Source of the DNA: Aldrovandia affinis
Taxonomy: Eukaryota; Chordata; Actinopteri; Notacanthiformes; Halosauridae
Length of the DNA: 64,000 bases
NCBI GenBank assembly: GCA_029706075.1
Contig: JAINUG010000382.1
Span: 186,001 to 250,000 of the forward strand
Direction of reading: 5' to 3'
The position numbers and the translations under genes are program-made. The notes beneath the pieces were generated by a model. It saw only the letters and a program-made list of their open reading frames with translations, was not told the origin of the DNA and made no database searches. Below are positions 34,351-47,340 of this stretch, one piece after another; position 1 is the stretch's first letter, and every line of letters begins with the position of its first letter.

Positions 34351-35296
34351 ATGACTCAATGGGGTCACTCATTTTAACACACTGCCACTGACCATCAGGC
34401 CAGGCTAAAGCCACAGGAATTTGTTTTAACCGATGAAGACTGATAAACTGGCCCTGAACACTGAAACAGCTATGCCTTTAAAAGCATTTGTCTAACTTTG
34501 TCTAATGATTCAGGTTTCAATATTTCACTATTTTAAGTTTACTGAAAACAGTTTTGTTGAGATGCTGGACATTTGGCAAACATGTCAGACAGCAACACCT
34601 CATTCACAGTTTGAGCAGAAAATCAATGATGTGTGCTTTCATGTAATTGAATATTTGAAATTTACTTGTTTTTTAAATAAAATGAAAGGAAAATTGATCA
34701 CATTGGAATGTGTCATTCATCAAGTCACTCATTTTAACACAAATCCTTCCACATCATTTGAAAACAGCATTCACTTTAGAAAAAAGAATATATTTATTTA
34801 AATAAAATGAAAGGAAAAGAAAGGAAACCTTCATCATTTGCAGCTCTAGAAAGTAATTCATATAAAACAATGAACATCACTAGCTATACGAGTTTGAATG
34901 GTTTAGTTTGCTCAGAGTTTATGGGGAAGTGTAATGTTAATGTCACATTTTACAGTAAAGTAGCCTTTGATTTCTGATTAAAAGCACTTCATACAAAAGT
35001 GCTTTTAACAAGAAGCACTGATAAAACCCAAAATGCGTTGTTCTAAAAAATGGAAAAAACTAAAACAAACAAACAAACAAACAAAATACATGAATATATG
35101 AACGACACACAGAAGTGCCAGATATAAGGTCCAGCCTGCACTATTGATGAGAGACTTTCGCAGTGCATGTCATCGAACCCAGTTTAAAACAGATGAAGTT
35201 CTGCAAGAAAGTTTCCTCGGTGCAGATATAAAACTGGACTAGACTGGATTGGACAGGTTGGCTGTTGGCCCAGCGACTTTTCTATCACTTACGCTG

Positions 35297-35297
<1 letters not shown>

Positions 35298-35332
<35 letters not shown>
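35298..35332. repeat. (TG)n microsatellite
   Basis: An uninterrupted run of about 17 TG units; a shorter TG run follows at about 35519-35538. Confidence 0.97.
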
Positions 35333-35333
<1 letters not shown>

Positions 35334-36939
35334 AACCCCCATTAACACTATGCAGAGCGTCAGCCCTTTTGTATATTTGCAGACTGACAGACACTTTATA
35401 GTGAGTTATTGCGTATACCAACTATTTTTACGACAGATCCATTCAGTTGTAAAAGACGATACGGCTTGGATACCTCGTAAATGAAATAAACGCTCAACTT
35501 AATTCCTATAGTGGTTTTTTTGTGTGTGTGTGTGTGTGCTTTCATTTAATGAGTTAGGTGTGCTGCCATAATATGATGGACTCCTGTAGGTGTGGCAAAT
35601 GCAGCCACCTGCAACATCGACATCCATTACCCACATGTCAAACTCTCCTGGCTTTAAACAACACTCCTTGGCCATAATTCATATTTCAATTATTTAGAAG
35701 AGAACTGGCTGGAGCAGGGCCAATCGATACTGTATTGTAAACGCTCAGCTGCAGGAGAAATAACTGCAAGCTTGCAAGCTTATACCGTCACTATACGAGG
35801 AGTGACTCAACTTCAGCTTTTAAAAGTCTTGTGATTCATATAACTGGTGATAAAGTTATAATTGCTGTTTGGGTACATCCATTCGGTCTGTGTTTGCATA
35901 TTAGCTTTTGTTGCAGTTTTGCTTACCAGATGCCCTTGTGATTTACAGAGCTTTCATGTTTGCATGCTGTCCATTTATACAACTGGATATTTTCTGTGGC
36001 AGTGTAGGTTTAGGGTTTTGCTCAAGGCTACAATTGCCAGGCCCAGTGTTATCCAGACGGCTTTAAGACAGCTTTAAGACTGTGATGTATCTACTTATTT
36101 CAGCCAAACCAGAACTAAGCAGTTCCCAATAACCACTATGACACCCTAGGGCTGCCCTAGGCTCTTCTAGAGGCCATATGCATTTATTCCATTCAGGCAC
36201 TAAAACACCTGGTTCAGCTGAGCCAGCCTAGCCTGCTGAATTTTGGTACTGAGAGAGGAGAAATGGCCTGATTTTAAGGGTTCCTTCCTGAATTTCTGTA
36301 GGCACAGCACCCAATGTGTGGTGGTCTCGAGGGGTGTGATGTTGCACTTCTCGTGATGGTGCCATCCGTCTCCCCACCCCCACTAATAAACCCTTGGAAG
36401 CAGGAGCTTACCTCACTGACTAATCACAATCTATTCTCTGTCTGAGGACAGGTCTTTCAATGAGATCTTAAGCTAAGGTATTGACACATTGTTGTCGTTT
36501 AAACGCCATCATCACTAACAGGAAAGAGTAAAGGAAACATCCCGATGTTCTAGCCATCCAATCAATCATTGAAACAGGCAATAAAACCTTCAGTTGGCAA
36601 CCAGATGAATGAAAACAATTCATAAATCTTGAACATGTGCCCACTATAAGTGGCTTTGCAGGAAAATCGATCTTATGCAACAACATCCCAATCACCACTC
36701 ATTTAGAATTTCTGCATGCTTGGCCTTAGGGATGAAAGGAGACAGTGTTCTGGAACTTTCTTGGTTAAACAAACGATGTGCTTGGTTCCAGCAATTTGCA
36801 TCTGCTAGAAGATGGTAATTGTAGGTAAACTTGCTTCCATGACCCCATTTAGACTAAAAACACCTCAGACATTCCATCTGTGAGCCTAGCGTGTGCTGAG
36901 TTCTAAAGATACACGTGCACTAAAAGTCTCCATGTGGCC

Positions 36940-37040
36940 TCCCAGGTGGCATAACGGTAAAGGTATCCAAACAGGATGCCTGTTGCCCACTGTGGCCGGG
37001 GTTCGATTCCCTGGAAACTCCTGGAAACCATGCCACGGAA
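36940..37040 (+). mobile_element. tRNA-headed SINE fragment
   Basis: GGCCTCCCAGGTGGCATAAC followed by GGTAAAGG gives an A-box-like start, and GGGGTTCGATTCCC gives a good B box. The head is related to the minus-strand copies at 21.1 kb and 45.3 kb. No closed acceptor stem is present, so it is a SINE head rather than a tRNA gene. Confidence 0.65.
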
Positions 37041-38982
37041 CCAAAAATTAGGTAATTTCTCTTCTTTTTTTTTTTGCTAACATGCCATTAATGTTTCTGA
37101 TGATATTCCTTGGGCCAGTCTATGTAATGGGGCCACTGGAGACATCCACACAAACTGCGTCAGAGCCGGGTCTCGTAACCACTGCATGAATGTGGTAAGA
37201 TCAGGTATGGCAGCATTGGCCCCCCACTCTATGTTTGCTGCCTGCTTCAAACCGGTAGAGCACACCATTTCGACTGTCGCTGGCTGACGTCATCGGCTGA
37301 CATCTCGCAGGAGCTTAATTATAATGAATAATTACACTATTTTAAATGATAGGAAATAATTACATGCACAGTAGATTTGCATTATTTTTCTTTCCAGATT
37401 TAAACCAAATTTCGCACATGTGGATTTGGATGCCAATTTACTTTGAGCGCCATATTATCCGTAACCTAAAAGCTGAAGTAAAACAGAATGAGACGGGCAC
37501 AGTTGGAAAAGGAATGACACTGCCTTACCTTGATTCATTTGAAGGTCAGTGCACTTTTATAGGCTGGGCCTGAATTTATTTCAATCGGGCTAATAATTTG
37601 GGGCTGACGACAGGTTTTGTCCAGGTCTTGCGCTTTTAATGCAACACAATAAACTGAGCAGATTCCATTGGAGATCAGGGTAAAAACAGTTTTTAATAGA
37701 AAAAGTATATCACCGTATGTTCAGCCTCCCACCCTTGCTCAGATCAACAGATCCCATTCTAGCACCAGACTGCATTACACTGATCCATAAACCATGGGGT
37801 TCTATTACCTCATAAACCAAAGGGACTCTTTCTGAGATTACGGAAAATGAGATTTTTCAGGGTGTTTCATATTTGGTGGGAATATATAGTGGTATATAGT
37901 GGTAAAAACGTTTCGTGTAATGTGTTCTTCTCTTCCCGCATCTGACTTATCTTGGCAGAACGATAACGCCACCTCTACCGCTCTGGCTACCTTTTGATTT
38001 GCTGTGCAGTCGCAGTCCTCTTTTTCTCCTGTCGCACTTTTATCTGCCCCCTATTATTGCCGCCATGCTTTTTTTTTGTGAGATACCAATTTTGGCTTCA
38101 CCCACAACACGTGGAGAAAGAAATCGAGGGGCCACCATAATGTGTCAATCTCTTGCGTCTGAGGTGAGTTTTCCACAAGCCATTTACTGCCTTTTCTCAC
38201 ACCCCAGGATGCCTGCCTCAGACTGGCGATTTAAGTGTTTGACAGCAGGGGTTTGGCAGATGTGAATCTGTTAACGTTCGCTCAGGTCGTTGTAGAAATT
38301 GTGTTGGTTCGTCGCATCCAAACCATCTTAGGGGCAAGTTGGAGCATTTCTGTTTTTGTCGCCTGATGGGCTTGCGACAGAGAAACCAGTACTAGAATGT
38401 ATGCTTCTCCTCAAAATGCCTCTCAGAGGTACTTTTTTTACTGGATCGAATCAGTCCATTTGCTTGGTCGAAGGCAAGCGTCCAGGCAATTTGTAGGAGA
38501 GCATGTGCTTGTCTATGCTCTAACAAATTTACAGCGGAGGTTGCAGCTTAGAATAGGGGAGAAAAAGGAGAAAAAGCAAACAACAAAATCGACAAACCTG
38601 TGTGATAAGACCTGACCTCTTAAGACCACTCAATCATTTAGACAGAGAAGAAAAGGTCCTGCTTTGATGGTGTTCAACGGCAAATGGTTGTGCAGTGAAC
38701 AGTTAGCGAAGGTAGTGTAATCCACACGGGCTGCACAATGAATCGTATACCCTCTTTCATGTACCCTCTAGTGGAGGCAGAGACAAGTTTTTACTTAACC
38801 TTTATTTAACCAGGTAAAAGTCCCATTGACATTCAGAACCTGACCAACACACACATAGGGTGTTCAAGTCCAGGCTTGATGCAATACTGGATATTCTCTA
38901 GATTGTAGGTGAATGACAAGCCTAGATGGGCCAAACGGGCCCCAGAGACAATACCCAGGCAGTGGCGAATGGTCAGCATTAC

Positions 38983-39185
38983 CTTTTCATTCACCACGCT
39001 CTTTCCGTCCCACGCCCACCCACGCTTGGTGAAGTAGTTGACGGTGGCAAACTCGATGAGGGCAGAGAAGACAAAGGCGTAGCAGACGGCGATGAACCAG
39101 TCCATGGCGGTGGCGTAGGCCACCTTGGGCAGGGAGTTGCGGGCGCTAATGCTCAGGGTGGTCATGGTCAGCACGGTCGTCACAC
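38983..39185 (-). CDS. gabra2: GABA-A receptor alpha-2 subunit, TM2-TM3 exon
   Basis: The 203-bp exon encodes TM2 ([20 protein letters not shown]), the linker [20 protein letters not shown] into TM3, then [20 protein letters not shown] and [22 protein letters not shown] is characteristic of alpha-2. Acceptor CTCTTCAG; the first bases GT complete a Gly codon whose first base ends the TM1 exon. Donor AAAAG/GTAATG leaves phase 0. It joins in frame to both neighbours. Confidence 0.97.
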
Positions 39186-39699
39186 CTGAAGAGAGAGGGG
39201 GACAGAAACGGAGAGAGGGCTCAGCCACTTGGGTGGAACGTAGTCGCTAACCGATGAGGTCAACGATCCCCCGCTGTCACGGAGATTTTGCCTTTCCGAG
39301 CGCCTCACCTTGGTTCGCACAGAGCAGGTATATGTAAAAATATATAAGGCTAGCAGCCTTTGACCGGTCAGAGGTGTGGCAGAACAGAACCAACAGAGAC
39401 CATGTATTCAGTATCTACTGTGTATACAAGCAATCCATCACTCCTTTTATTTTAGTGCCATTATAGCCCATTATAGCCACCATACTTCTGATTTATTAAA
39501 CATAAGTTAGAGCCACCTCACACTGTATATTTGCTTTGTATGTAAATGTAATTTTGGCATTTTCCATTTTGCTTGTCCAGTTTTGTCCTCTAAGAAAGTA
39601 GGTGTACACACTACATAAAGGTGTTCCACCTGTTATATCCATAAACTGCGTTGGCGTGGGCACAATGTGCATCTGTACCATCAGGCTGGGTTTAATTTA

Positions 39700-39895
39700 C
39701 ATTACATTTACATTTTAAGCCTTTAGCAGACGCTCTTATCCAGAGCGACTTACAAGATTACATTTTTATATTTTACATTTTTAGGCATTTAGCAGACGCT
39801 CTTATCCAGAGTAACTTACACAGTTTACATTTCTTTACATACAATCCATTTATACAGCTGGATATTTTACTGAAGCAATTCAGGTTAAGTACCAT
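39700..39895 (-). mobile_element. Two L2/SINE tails in tandem
   Basis: Two copies of TTTAGCAGACGCTCTTATCC lie about 66 bp apart. The first keeps a perfect hairpin GCTCT-GGATA-AGAGC (39732-39746). The second (39798-39812) has a broken outer pair. The second continues into CAGCTGTATAAATGG-type sequence (seen here as CCATTTATACAGCTGG) like the 20.5-kb SINE. Probably one element inserted at or next to the tail of another. Confidence 0.75.
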
Positions 39896-40239
39896 AAGTG
39901 TGCATTCGATCACGGTAAGAGTCATCTCATTGCGTTCTAGTAAGTGTTGGTTACCCAGCGTTAGACTTTGTGTGTAGTTTTCTGCGTTCGCTGCCTGTTT
40001 TCACTTGTTGCAGTAGCAGCTCTCGTTACTTTGTTAGCTTAATTAGTAGCTTGTTGCTTTTGTTCCACAGTTTATTAGTCTCGATTACTAGCTTCAGTCG
40101 CTACTTATAAGATTTAGTTAAAAGTTGATTGATACTTAGCGTTTCAATCGGTTTTGTTTTAACAGGCATAGCACTCATGTCTGTAGTTGATTAGTGGGAG
40201 GAACCTGCGAGTTGGTAATTAGTCTGTATTGTTGTCAGG

Positions 40240-40510
40240 GGGCTGACATCCTTCAACTTCAACTTGAAAAGGTGGGTTTTGAGTCTCTTGCGGAAGATCG
40301 CGAGTGATTCCACGATACTGACCAAGTGCGGAAGATCATTCCACCACCGAGGGGTCAGGACAGAAGAGGCAAGATGGTGTGTAGTTTGCCGGGCGCCCGG
40401 GGATGGGACAGTCAGTTTGCCAGAGGAGGTGGATCGGAGTGGTCTGGCTGGGGTGTAGGGTGTGATGAGTGACTGGAGGTAAGGGGGAGCAGTCCCTCTA
40501 GCCGCTTCTC
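40240..40510 (-). mobile_element. L2-clade LINE RT C-terminal fragment
   Basis: The minus frame reads ARGTAPPYLQSLITPYTPAR, PRWWNDLPHLVSIVES and LAIFRKRLKTHLFKLKLKD, clearly related to the LINE at 10.4-11.2 kb. Upstream of about 40510 the similarity ends and unrelated sequence follows in the same open frame. It is 5' truncated and inactive. Confidence 0.85.
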
Positions 40511-43500
40511 CTGCCCCTGGACACAAACGGACCTCCACCGTGCAGCGTAAGGTCATTTGGGATGGACACCCTTTCGCTGTGCACGAGCTCTGCCTGATCC
40601 CTGCTTGTGTCAATCCAACACGACCGACGTCTGTAAGAACGGAGACATTCCCCCCTGATAGCAAGAGACGCAGGGCTATTAAATGAAACAGCATCACAAG
40701 GAACTGCAGCCACCCACAACGGAGAACAGGCAAGACAGCTTGTATTTTTCACTCAAGGATAAAGACATTGACTTCACAGCCTGTGAAGAGTGTAAAAATA
40801 ACACCAATTCCTCGCTGACTAGCTGGGGCTGAAAAAAGTGTGGTGAAAGGTGTTTACATTTTGATCATACTTTTTCTTCCAGAAATGATGATGGATATCT
40901 TGCTAGTGATGTCCAGTCCTATCAGATCACCTATCAGCACAGTCACGCCTGATTAAATCATTGAAATACACTGTTATACTGGATCAAAAGCAGATGATAA
41001 CATGGCACAATGCATTTACTTTCACTATACTATTATATATGGGGGGATACAATACACTCATGGACACCTGACCCCTGATGTTGTTTTAAACTTGGATAGA
41101 CTAACGCCATATATTTTTGTATTGGGTGCACAGCAGTCTCCGTGCAATACAATAAAACCAAAGCAATTATACCCTTTATTTCTATACAGCCAAATGGCAT
41201 AAAAAAACTACCACTGATTTAGCAATCTTCAATATACGTATTCTGTATATTTTTCAGTGATTAAAAATAGTTGAATCAATAGAGGGAACATCTGGTCACC
41301 AGCCAGCTGTTGGATGTGGTGTAGGATGGACTTATAAACAATCAAGTATTAGATCAATTATTTCATGCAATGATGGGGACACTGTGCTGCAGGGGGTGGT
41401 GACTAACTGCAGTAATTCGAAATCCACACAAATAGTAAAGAGCATGCTAATATCAGTTTGCATGTTTGCCAAATGTGCAGCCTGGCTGTACCAAACTGAC
41501 TGTACATTGATTCCCCATTCTACCAGGCCAGTCATATGCCTTACACCCGAATTGTGCTGTTATACAATGGCAGTTCTTCATCACAGTGTTACACATAATT
41601 ACAAAATTACAAATGTGAAAAAATCTATGAAAAAATACGGCAAGCCTTTATTGCAAAATATTGCAAGCATCTTGTTTTTGTGAATTATTGCATATTATTG
41701 TCAACAACATTCAAATACTTTCCGCCACTTGAGGGTTATCGCAAACCCCACAATACCATTCTTACTCATTCTAATTATTATCTAACCTCTTTTTGCCATA
41801 TAATGAACAAATGTGATGGCATTTCCTTTCAAATTTGAATGGATGTGGATTGCTTTTCATTGACAATTACATTGTTTTGTTTATAGCACAAAATAGGCTA
41901 CATTCACCTTTTGGGACCTATATTCCCTATATTGAGTGTTCATGTGTTTATGTATGCATGTGTGTGCCCACTCATTGCCACTGAAACAAAGCGAGGCAGG
42001 GGAATGAAAATGATTACAGTGCGGCAGATTTCTCCATGCGTGTGCTTTGAGAGATGAATTTGTGGAATTAACTTTTGGACTGAAATTGCAATTCCTTTAT
42101 GAAATGCTCCATAAAGAGACCGACAAAACGATCTCATCTCGCAGATATTAGCTTGCGCATTGCATTTTTCATGAAACGTGCCCCAGCTTTCCAGGGGAAA
42201 TCTACTGGCATGTCCAACGACGACTCTCACTTGGTTCCTTTTGGTATGGTCACACTGCCTGGGGGAGGCCATATCGGCAAAAACCACTGCTGTTGCATTC
42301 AAAACTGAATGCAAGTGGCTAGCCACCCTTTGTTCAGTTGTCTGTCTGTTTTGAGCTCCGCAGGCTCTTTCTATGCTGCTTTCAGCCTTGTGCCTTTTCA
42401 TAAGAACAAACAGACTGAAATCCCTGTTACATCGTACAAAGGTTGCCTGCTTCTTCCCTACATGTGCCGAACCTCGGTTCATGCTCCCATGAAAAGAGTG
42501 TGAACACTAGTGTGCTGCATAAAAAGGAAGACGAATGCTACCAAAAATAATGATTTCACCTGCACCTGCACACCTAATCTTGGCGATTCAAACTAATACA
42601 AATAGGAATTGGGTAATGTCTGCACATATCTCTGTCAACAGAAAGAAGAAGAAAAAACAACAGTCGATGTTTACTTAAGGGGGGTCGGTGATAAAGCACC
42701 AACATAACTATAGCCAACGTTATAGAGTCCTAGAACTTGAACATCAGACATTCAGCATTCATATTCAGTAAGGCTTGTTAGACGGTCACTACAGTAATTA
42801 GTTTATCCAAAACCATGACAGCATAGTGTTCTACACTTCACAGACTTCCAACAAGCTTTTAAAAAAAGGGTCATTTGCATTATGTGAGGGCTGTCAAATT
42901 TTGGTGTCATTCTGCTGGGCCTCAGTCACGATTCACATTTCCATGCTTTGAACGCAGACGAGAGCCCCCCCGTCTTTAATCTGTCAGGCAATGGATCACT
43001 GTGAATGCCATATGAGCACATCATTAAGCAGATGAAGCTAATTAAAGCATGTACGTAATGCAGGTATGATTCCATACTTGACATTCATTGTGAATGGCAC
43101 ATGGCAGCAGGCCACATATAAAATAATGTTTCTGGAAGCAGTTCCCAGAATTTGTACAAGTATTTGCAGTGGCTTTAAATGATATTACAAACATTCAGCA
43201 CGTGCGCTGAATAATGCATTTTCAAAACAGGAACAAAATGCCTTCTGTCCCTAACATGTATCATTTGGTCCTTTTTGAACAGCTCAACAAGACTTCTTTA
43301 GCAGCCATTAATTCTCTGTTCATACACCCACACAAAGGGGAATTCATTCATAGCATTTTTTTTAAAAGAAAGAAAAAGATTTCAGTTCTCCTTAACGTAA
43401 GCCAGGTCAATGCAGGCTTTGGCTTCACTACGTTATGCTTGAGTGACCTGTTGTCTAAGAATGCTCTGGATATTGTAGCGGTATTCCCTGTCACAGGAGA

Positions 43501-43979
43501 GAGGGAACCTGCTTTTCTCTTAAAGGGGCAGCACATGGTGAGGGCTCCATGTATCGGCCAGGGAAACCCACAGCATACACTGGTTCTCATTAGCTTAGCA
43601 ACTGATCATGAAGGTTTTTCATGGGATTTGCTCACTGATAACTTATCTGGATCTTGTGATGTCTTGGCAGATACTTCATTTGACTGTGCTCTGTCCTTTA
43701 TGAAATAACTAAAGTGTTGTCATTCATTGAATGAGGTAAATTATCTTAAATGAGCTGTTCAAATAACTGTTTTAGGGCTGTGAAAAAAACTCCTTGAAGA
43801 ACTAATTCATCTTAATTGAGACAGCACATATCAGCAAATACTGTATGCTAAAAAACATGCATTTTTTATATATTTTTGTCAAACAGGGCTTTAACACTGA
43901 TTAATGGTAAATCAAGGCAATTCCAGATCAGTATTCAGTTGATAGTCCAAGTCTATAGAGCTTCTGCTCCTATGGTGTT

Positions 43980-44065
43980 TTTTTCAAACTTTGGAGATTA
44001 CCTGCTGATCAGTATATATTTCCCCTCGGGGATCAATAAAGTATTTCTGATTTCTGATTTCTGAT
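43980..44065 (+). mobile_element. LINE 3' terminus with TTTCTGA repeats
   Basis: CCCCTCGGGGATCAATAAAG followed by TATTTCTGATTTCTGATTTC resembles fish non-LTR 3' ends that finish in short tandem repeats after AATAAAGTAT. The element body was not recognised upstream. Confidence 0.5.
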
Positions 44066-44999
44066 TCACTAACTTTTAAATATGACCAAGATTGCTCTTA
44101 TCTGGACATGGATTCAGTAATCTGATCTGACATGCAATTGTGATCAAATGCTCCTGTCAGGTTTTTCTAAATTATGAGTACTGATCATAACTATTGTGAC
44201 CAAGATTGCCGGATCAACCTGTTCTTATTTTGAAGGAGGATTAAAAAAATAAGTATGTAAAAAACTTGTATAAACATACATATTGGCCCAGATTCAACAT
44301 TTGTCCTTAACTTTGACTCAAGTTAAATGCAAGCGTACATTTTTTTGCAAGTTAATTATGGTGATTGTCAAATGTTAATTGAATCCATGTCCTGTTTTGT
44401 TTTGTCATTGTTTTGTTTATTCACATTGACGATTCTACATAAATGAATATAAAACACAAGGCAATTTAGGGCAAGCAACTTTTAACCAGGAAAATATATT
44501 ATCACAGGGGTTATTTTATTCAGTCAAACATAGGTTATTATCACTCCCAGGTTTTAATTATTGTATTTTTATATTTTATTTTTTACCCCAATTTGTCCTA
44601 GTTTGGAAGGATAAATTTGGGTGTGTTTGAGTTTAAACTCCTCGATTAAGTAAAGTGCAAGCATGCCTTACAGAGGATACTTAATGTGTAAGGATACTTG
44701 AGTAGGCACAAGGTAGGCCAGATGAGACAACCCACAAACTTGAGACCCCTCCCTCCCATGCCACCCAATTCTCTATAGCCAATTATATGCTGCCCTGCAG
44801 GCCTGCCAGTAATGGCTGGCATGGTCTGGCTTCAATACCAGAATGTGTGGCCGGTCCACCCACTAGGACAGTATCATAAAAGGACCCACCCAGCAGCCTA
44901 CTTTATTTTTGACTTCATAACCCACAATGCTTTTCACAATTCATCTCACATTGCATGTCAATCCTGCAGTGGAACTGATGAAGGGTCATTATTATTTTA

Positions 45000-45365
45000 T
45001 CTTTTTTTGTTTCTGATTTTATCCCATTTTCTCCCAATTTGGGAGACAATTAGACCCACTATTTTTTATGTCAATCCCCCCCTAGTAATGTGAGTTCGCT
45101 GCCGTAGTCCTGCGACCGGTAGTGACTAGGTAACACGAAGAAACGCCTCCTCCGAGACGGCACTCGCCAAGCCGTTGACCGTAACCCGGTACTACAGGGC
45201 CACTCTTATGTGCAGCGAACGTCATGTCGGCTTCCCTCCCCCCTCCCTGGGGCGGACAGCCAATCGCTGCCCCTGGTGGTGCTCCCGGCCAGAGCCGACT
45301 CTGGCGAGACGGGGAATTGAACCAGCGTCGGACTTTGTAACCACTGGGCCACGCGGGAGGCCCTG
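45000..45365 (-). mobile_element. tRNA-derived SINE
   Basis: The minus strand begins GGCCTCCCGCGTGGCCCAGT (45362 downward) with an A-box-like start, then TGGTTCAATTCCCC as B box. A CpG-rich body follows (CCGGGAGCACCACCAGGGGC) and then a T-rich segment on the plus strand at about 45000-45060 (CCCATTTTCTCCCAATTTGG), which is its A-rich end. This is the most complete copy of this SINE type here. Confidence 0.75.
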
Positions 45366-46751
45366 AAGGGTCATTATTGATGATAGGGTCATTATTCATG
45401 AACCCACCAGCAAATGGGACCTGCGGACTGGTAGCAATATGATAGCAATATTGAATAATACAATGCATTCCATAATGATGTTGCATGCTGGTGTCGGTGC
45501 CACTCACAAGCAATAAAAAGATGCGAAACATCTTTTCAACACACCAGTAAAGAACTCTGAATTGTGCATCTCTATTAGCATGGGCAGTGTTGAAATGCAC
45601 TTGCGCTGCTGCGTTAGAATAGGTGCATTCAGCCAAAAGGTAAAAACGGATAAGTACTGTCATCTAATATTACACCGTTCACTTAGATCCTTAAAGTCAA
45701 TTTGGAATTCTTGAACTTGCTGTCAAGAAAGGAGCATGGGCCCTTTCACCACACATTTCCCAATTTTGGAAGCACAAATTGTGCTGCTCGAGTCTCTTTC
45801 TGACATGCGCCAACTCCTTCAGTGTACTCGCCTGTAACTATTCTCCACACTGCAGGTCACACATTACTATGGTAACGCTAGCAGCGATCAAAGGAGAAGC
45901 ATATCTCTCACTAATGACACATGGTAGCTTTTGGGTGCCTAGAGTGTAACTGGGAAGAACAAATGCAGCAGCAACTCAAGCAACCATAGCTGAACCTAAT
46001 GAATGCCCTGGCTCCTAGTCACAGTTGGTTAACCTGCAATGCAATGGCCATGGGGCCTGACCTTAGCTTGTGATGAGTACTTTTACCCTTTGAGCTAGTC
46101 AATTGCCCATAGTTAATAATCTTGGCCACTGTATCTGGGTTTAATGTACAAGTTGGTTTGATGTGTTTGCCAAATAAAAAAATAAAAAAATCCAATTTGA
46201 CACATTTGTTTGCTATGGGTCTTAGTAATGTATTACAATTATTGATCAGACTAGCTAATGGAAAAGCCATGTTCTTCTCCACCACCAACACTAACTGTCG
46301 TTTTGTATTATGATTTATAGTAAGACCCATATTATGAACAATGACAGAGTAAATGCAGCAGATTAAAACTGAGACCAAATTATGAATAAATCTTGTCAAA
46401 AGCCATCTAAAAGATTATGAGAGTCCCAAAGATTATGACTTTTAGCACTTTCAGTCCTTTTCCCTATAGCCCACTATATGCATAATATAAGTAATGTTAA
46501 TCTTAATGTTTCCTATTTCAAAAACATAGCAAGGTTGTCATTTTTGTGGTGAATGTTCTTATTCATGTATTTTCTGGTGACTGTTCCTTTATTTTCCTGT
46601 CCTTGCTATCAAATGAGAACACACATTTTGTAATGTTGATCTTGGACAAATTTTGATCTGGGACTTATTTTGTGAAAAAAAGACAAGGATACTAAGGCAG
46701 GGATACACCATTCCGGGAATTTAGCAAGTTTTCCCAGCTCACTACACTATG

Positions 46752-46874
46752 GCCCTCTAGAACTATGGTTGAGTAGCTTTGTAGACATTGCAGCCCTCCA
46801 AGACTATATTTGAGTAGCCCTGTAGATACTGCAGCCCTCCAAGACTATGTTTGACTAGCCCTACAGACACTGCG
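46752..46874. repeat. 41-bp tandem repeat, three copies
   Basis: Three consecutive 41-bp units begin GCCCTCTAGAACTATGG, GCCCTCCAAGACTATAT and GCCCTCCAAGACTATGT. They are roughly 75-90% alike by eye. Confidence 0.9.
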
Positions 46875-46944
46875 GCCTACTGGGAAAACTAAGATGCTGC
46901 TGGAAGTGGTGTTGATGGGCCAGTCAGGGCTGGTTAAATATATA

Positions 46945-47340
46945 TATATATATTTTTTTTTAAACCTAATGCCCTAGTGCAGTGACAAAGACACTGTGCT
47001 GTAGGAGACACAATTTTTCAGATGAGATGTTAAACCAAGGTCCTGACTGGTCACTAAAGATCCCATGGCACGTATTGCAAAGGCTAGGGGGTTCCCTGGT
47101 ATCCTGGTCAAATTACCAACATGGCTCTTTCAATCTGCCACCTAATCATCCCCCAGTTTAATTGTCTCAATAATTCCTTTTGTCTCCACCTTAAGCTGAT
47201 GTCTGGTGAGTGTCCTGGCACAAAATGGCTGCCATGCATCACCCAGGTGGGTGCTACACAGAGGTGAGTTTTCCCCTTCACTGTAAAGCGCTTTGGGTTC
47301 TTGAAAAGTGCTATATAAGTACAATCTGCTATTATTTACG
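46945..47340 (+). mobile_element. Dispersed teleost repeat ending in CTTTGGGT...CTATATAAG
   Basis: It contains AAAGATCCCATGGCACGTAT, GGCACAAAATGGCTGCCATG, a CACCCAGGTGGGTGCTACAC stretch and an AAAGCGCTTTGGGTTCTTGA end followed by GCTATATAAG. I recognise it as a frequent fish dispersed repeat whose end is typical of non-LTR-derived elements. The class is uncertain. Confidence 0.6.

Larger units (their letters stand above)
32256..38982 (-). other. gabra2: gabra2 intron before the last exon (6.7 kb)
   Basis: No extra exon was recognised. It contains a G-rich tract (32939-32970), a teleost LINE-type 3' fragment, AT-rich tandem copies, SINE remnants, a GT microsatellite and a tRNA-headed SINE. 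A further possible fragment at about 38790-38880 contains ACCTTTATTTAACCAGGTAA, a motif frequent in fish repeats. 37050-38780 has no supported feature. Confidence 0.75.

Noticed and set aside
36940-37040. tRNA gene
   Set aside because: B box is good but the acceptor and anticodon stems do not close and the same head recurs at 21.1 and 45.3 kb; it is a SINE head.
37346-37573. Possible exon in a 75-codon plus-strand frame
   Set aside because: Looks protein-like by eye but matches no family I know, is antisense to gabra2 and lacks clear flanking splice logic.
41940-42482. 180-codon minus-strand open frame
   Set aside because: No known motif, no plausible splice context with gabra2, and ordinary composition; most likely chance.
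43214-43708. 164-codon plus-strand open frame
   Set aside because: No recognisable domain; intronic and opposite in strand to the gene. Kept out for lack of evidence.
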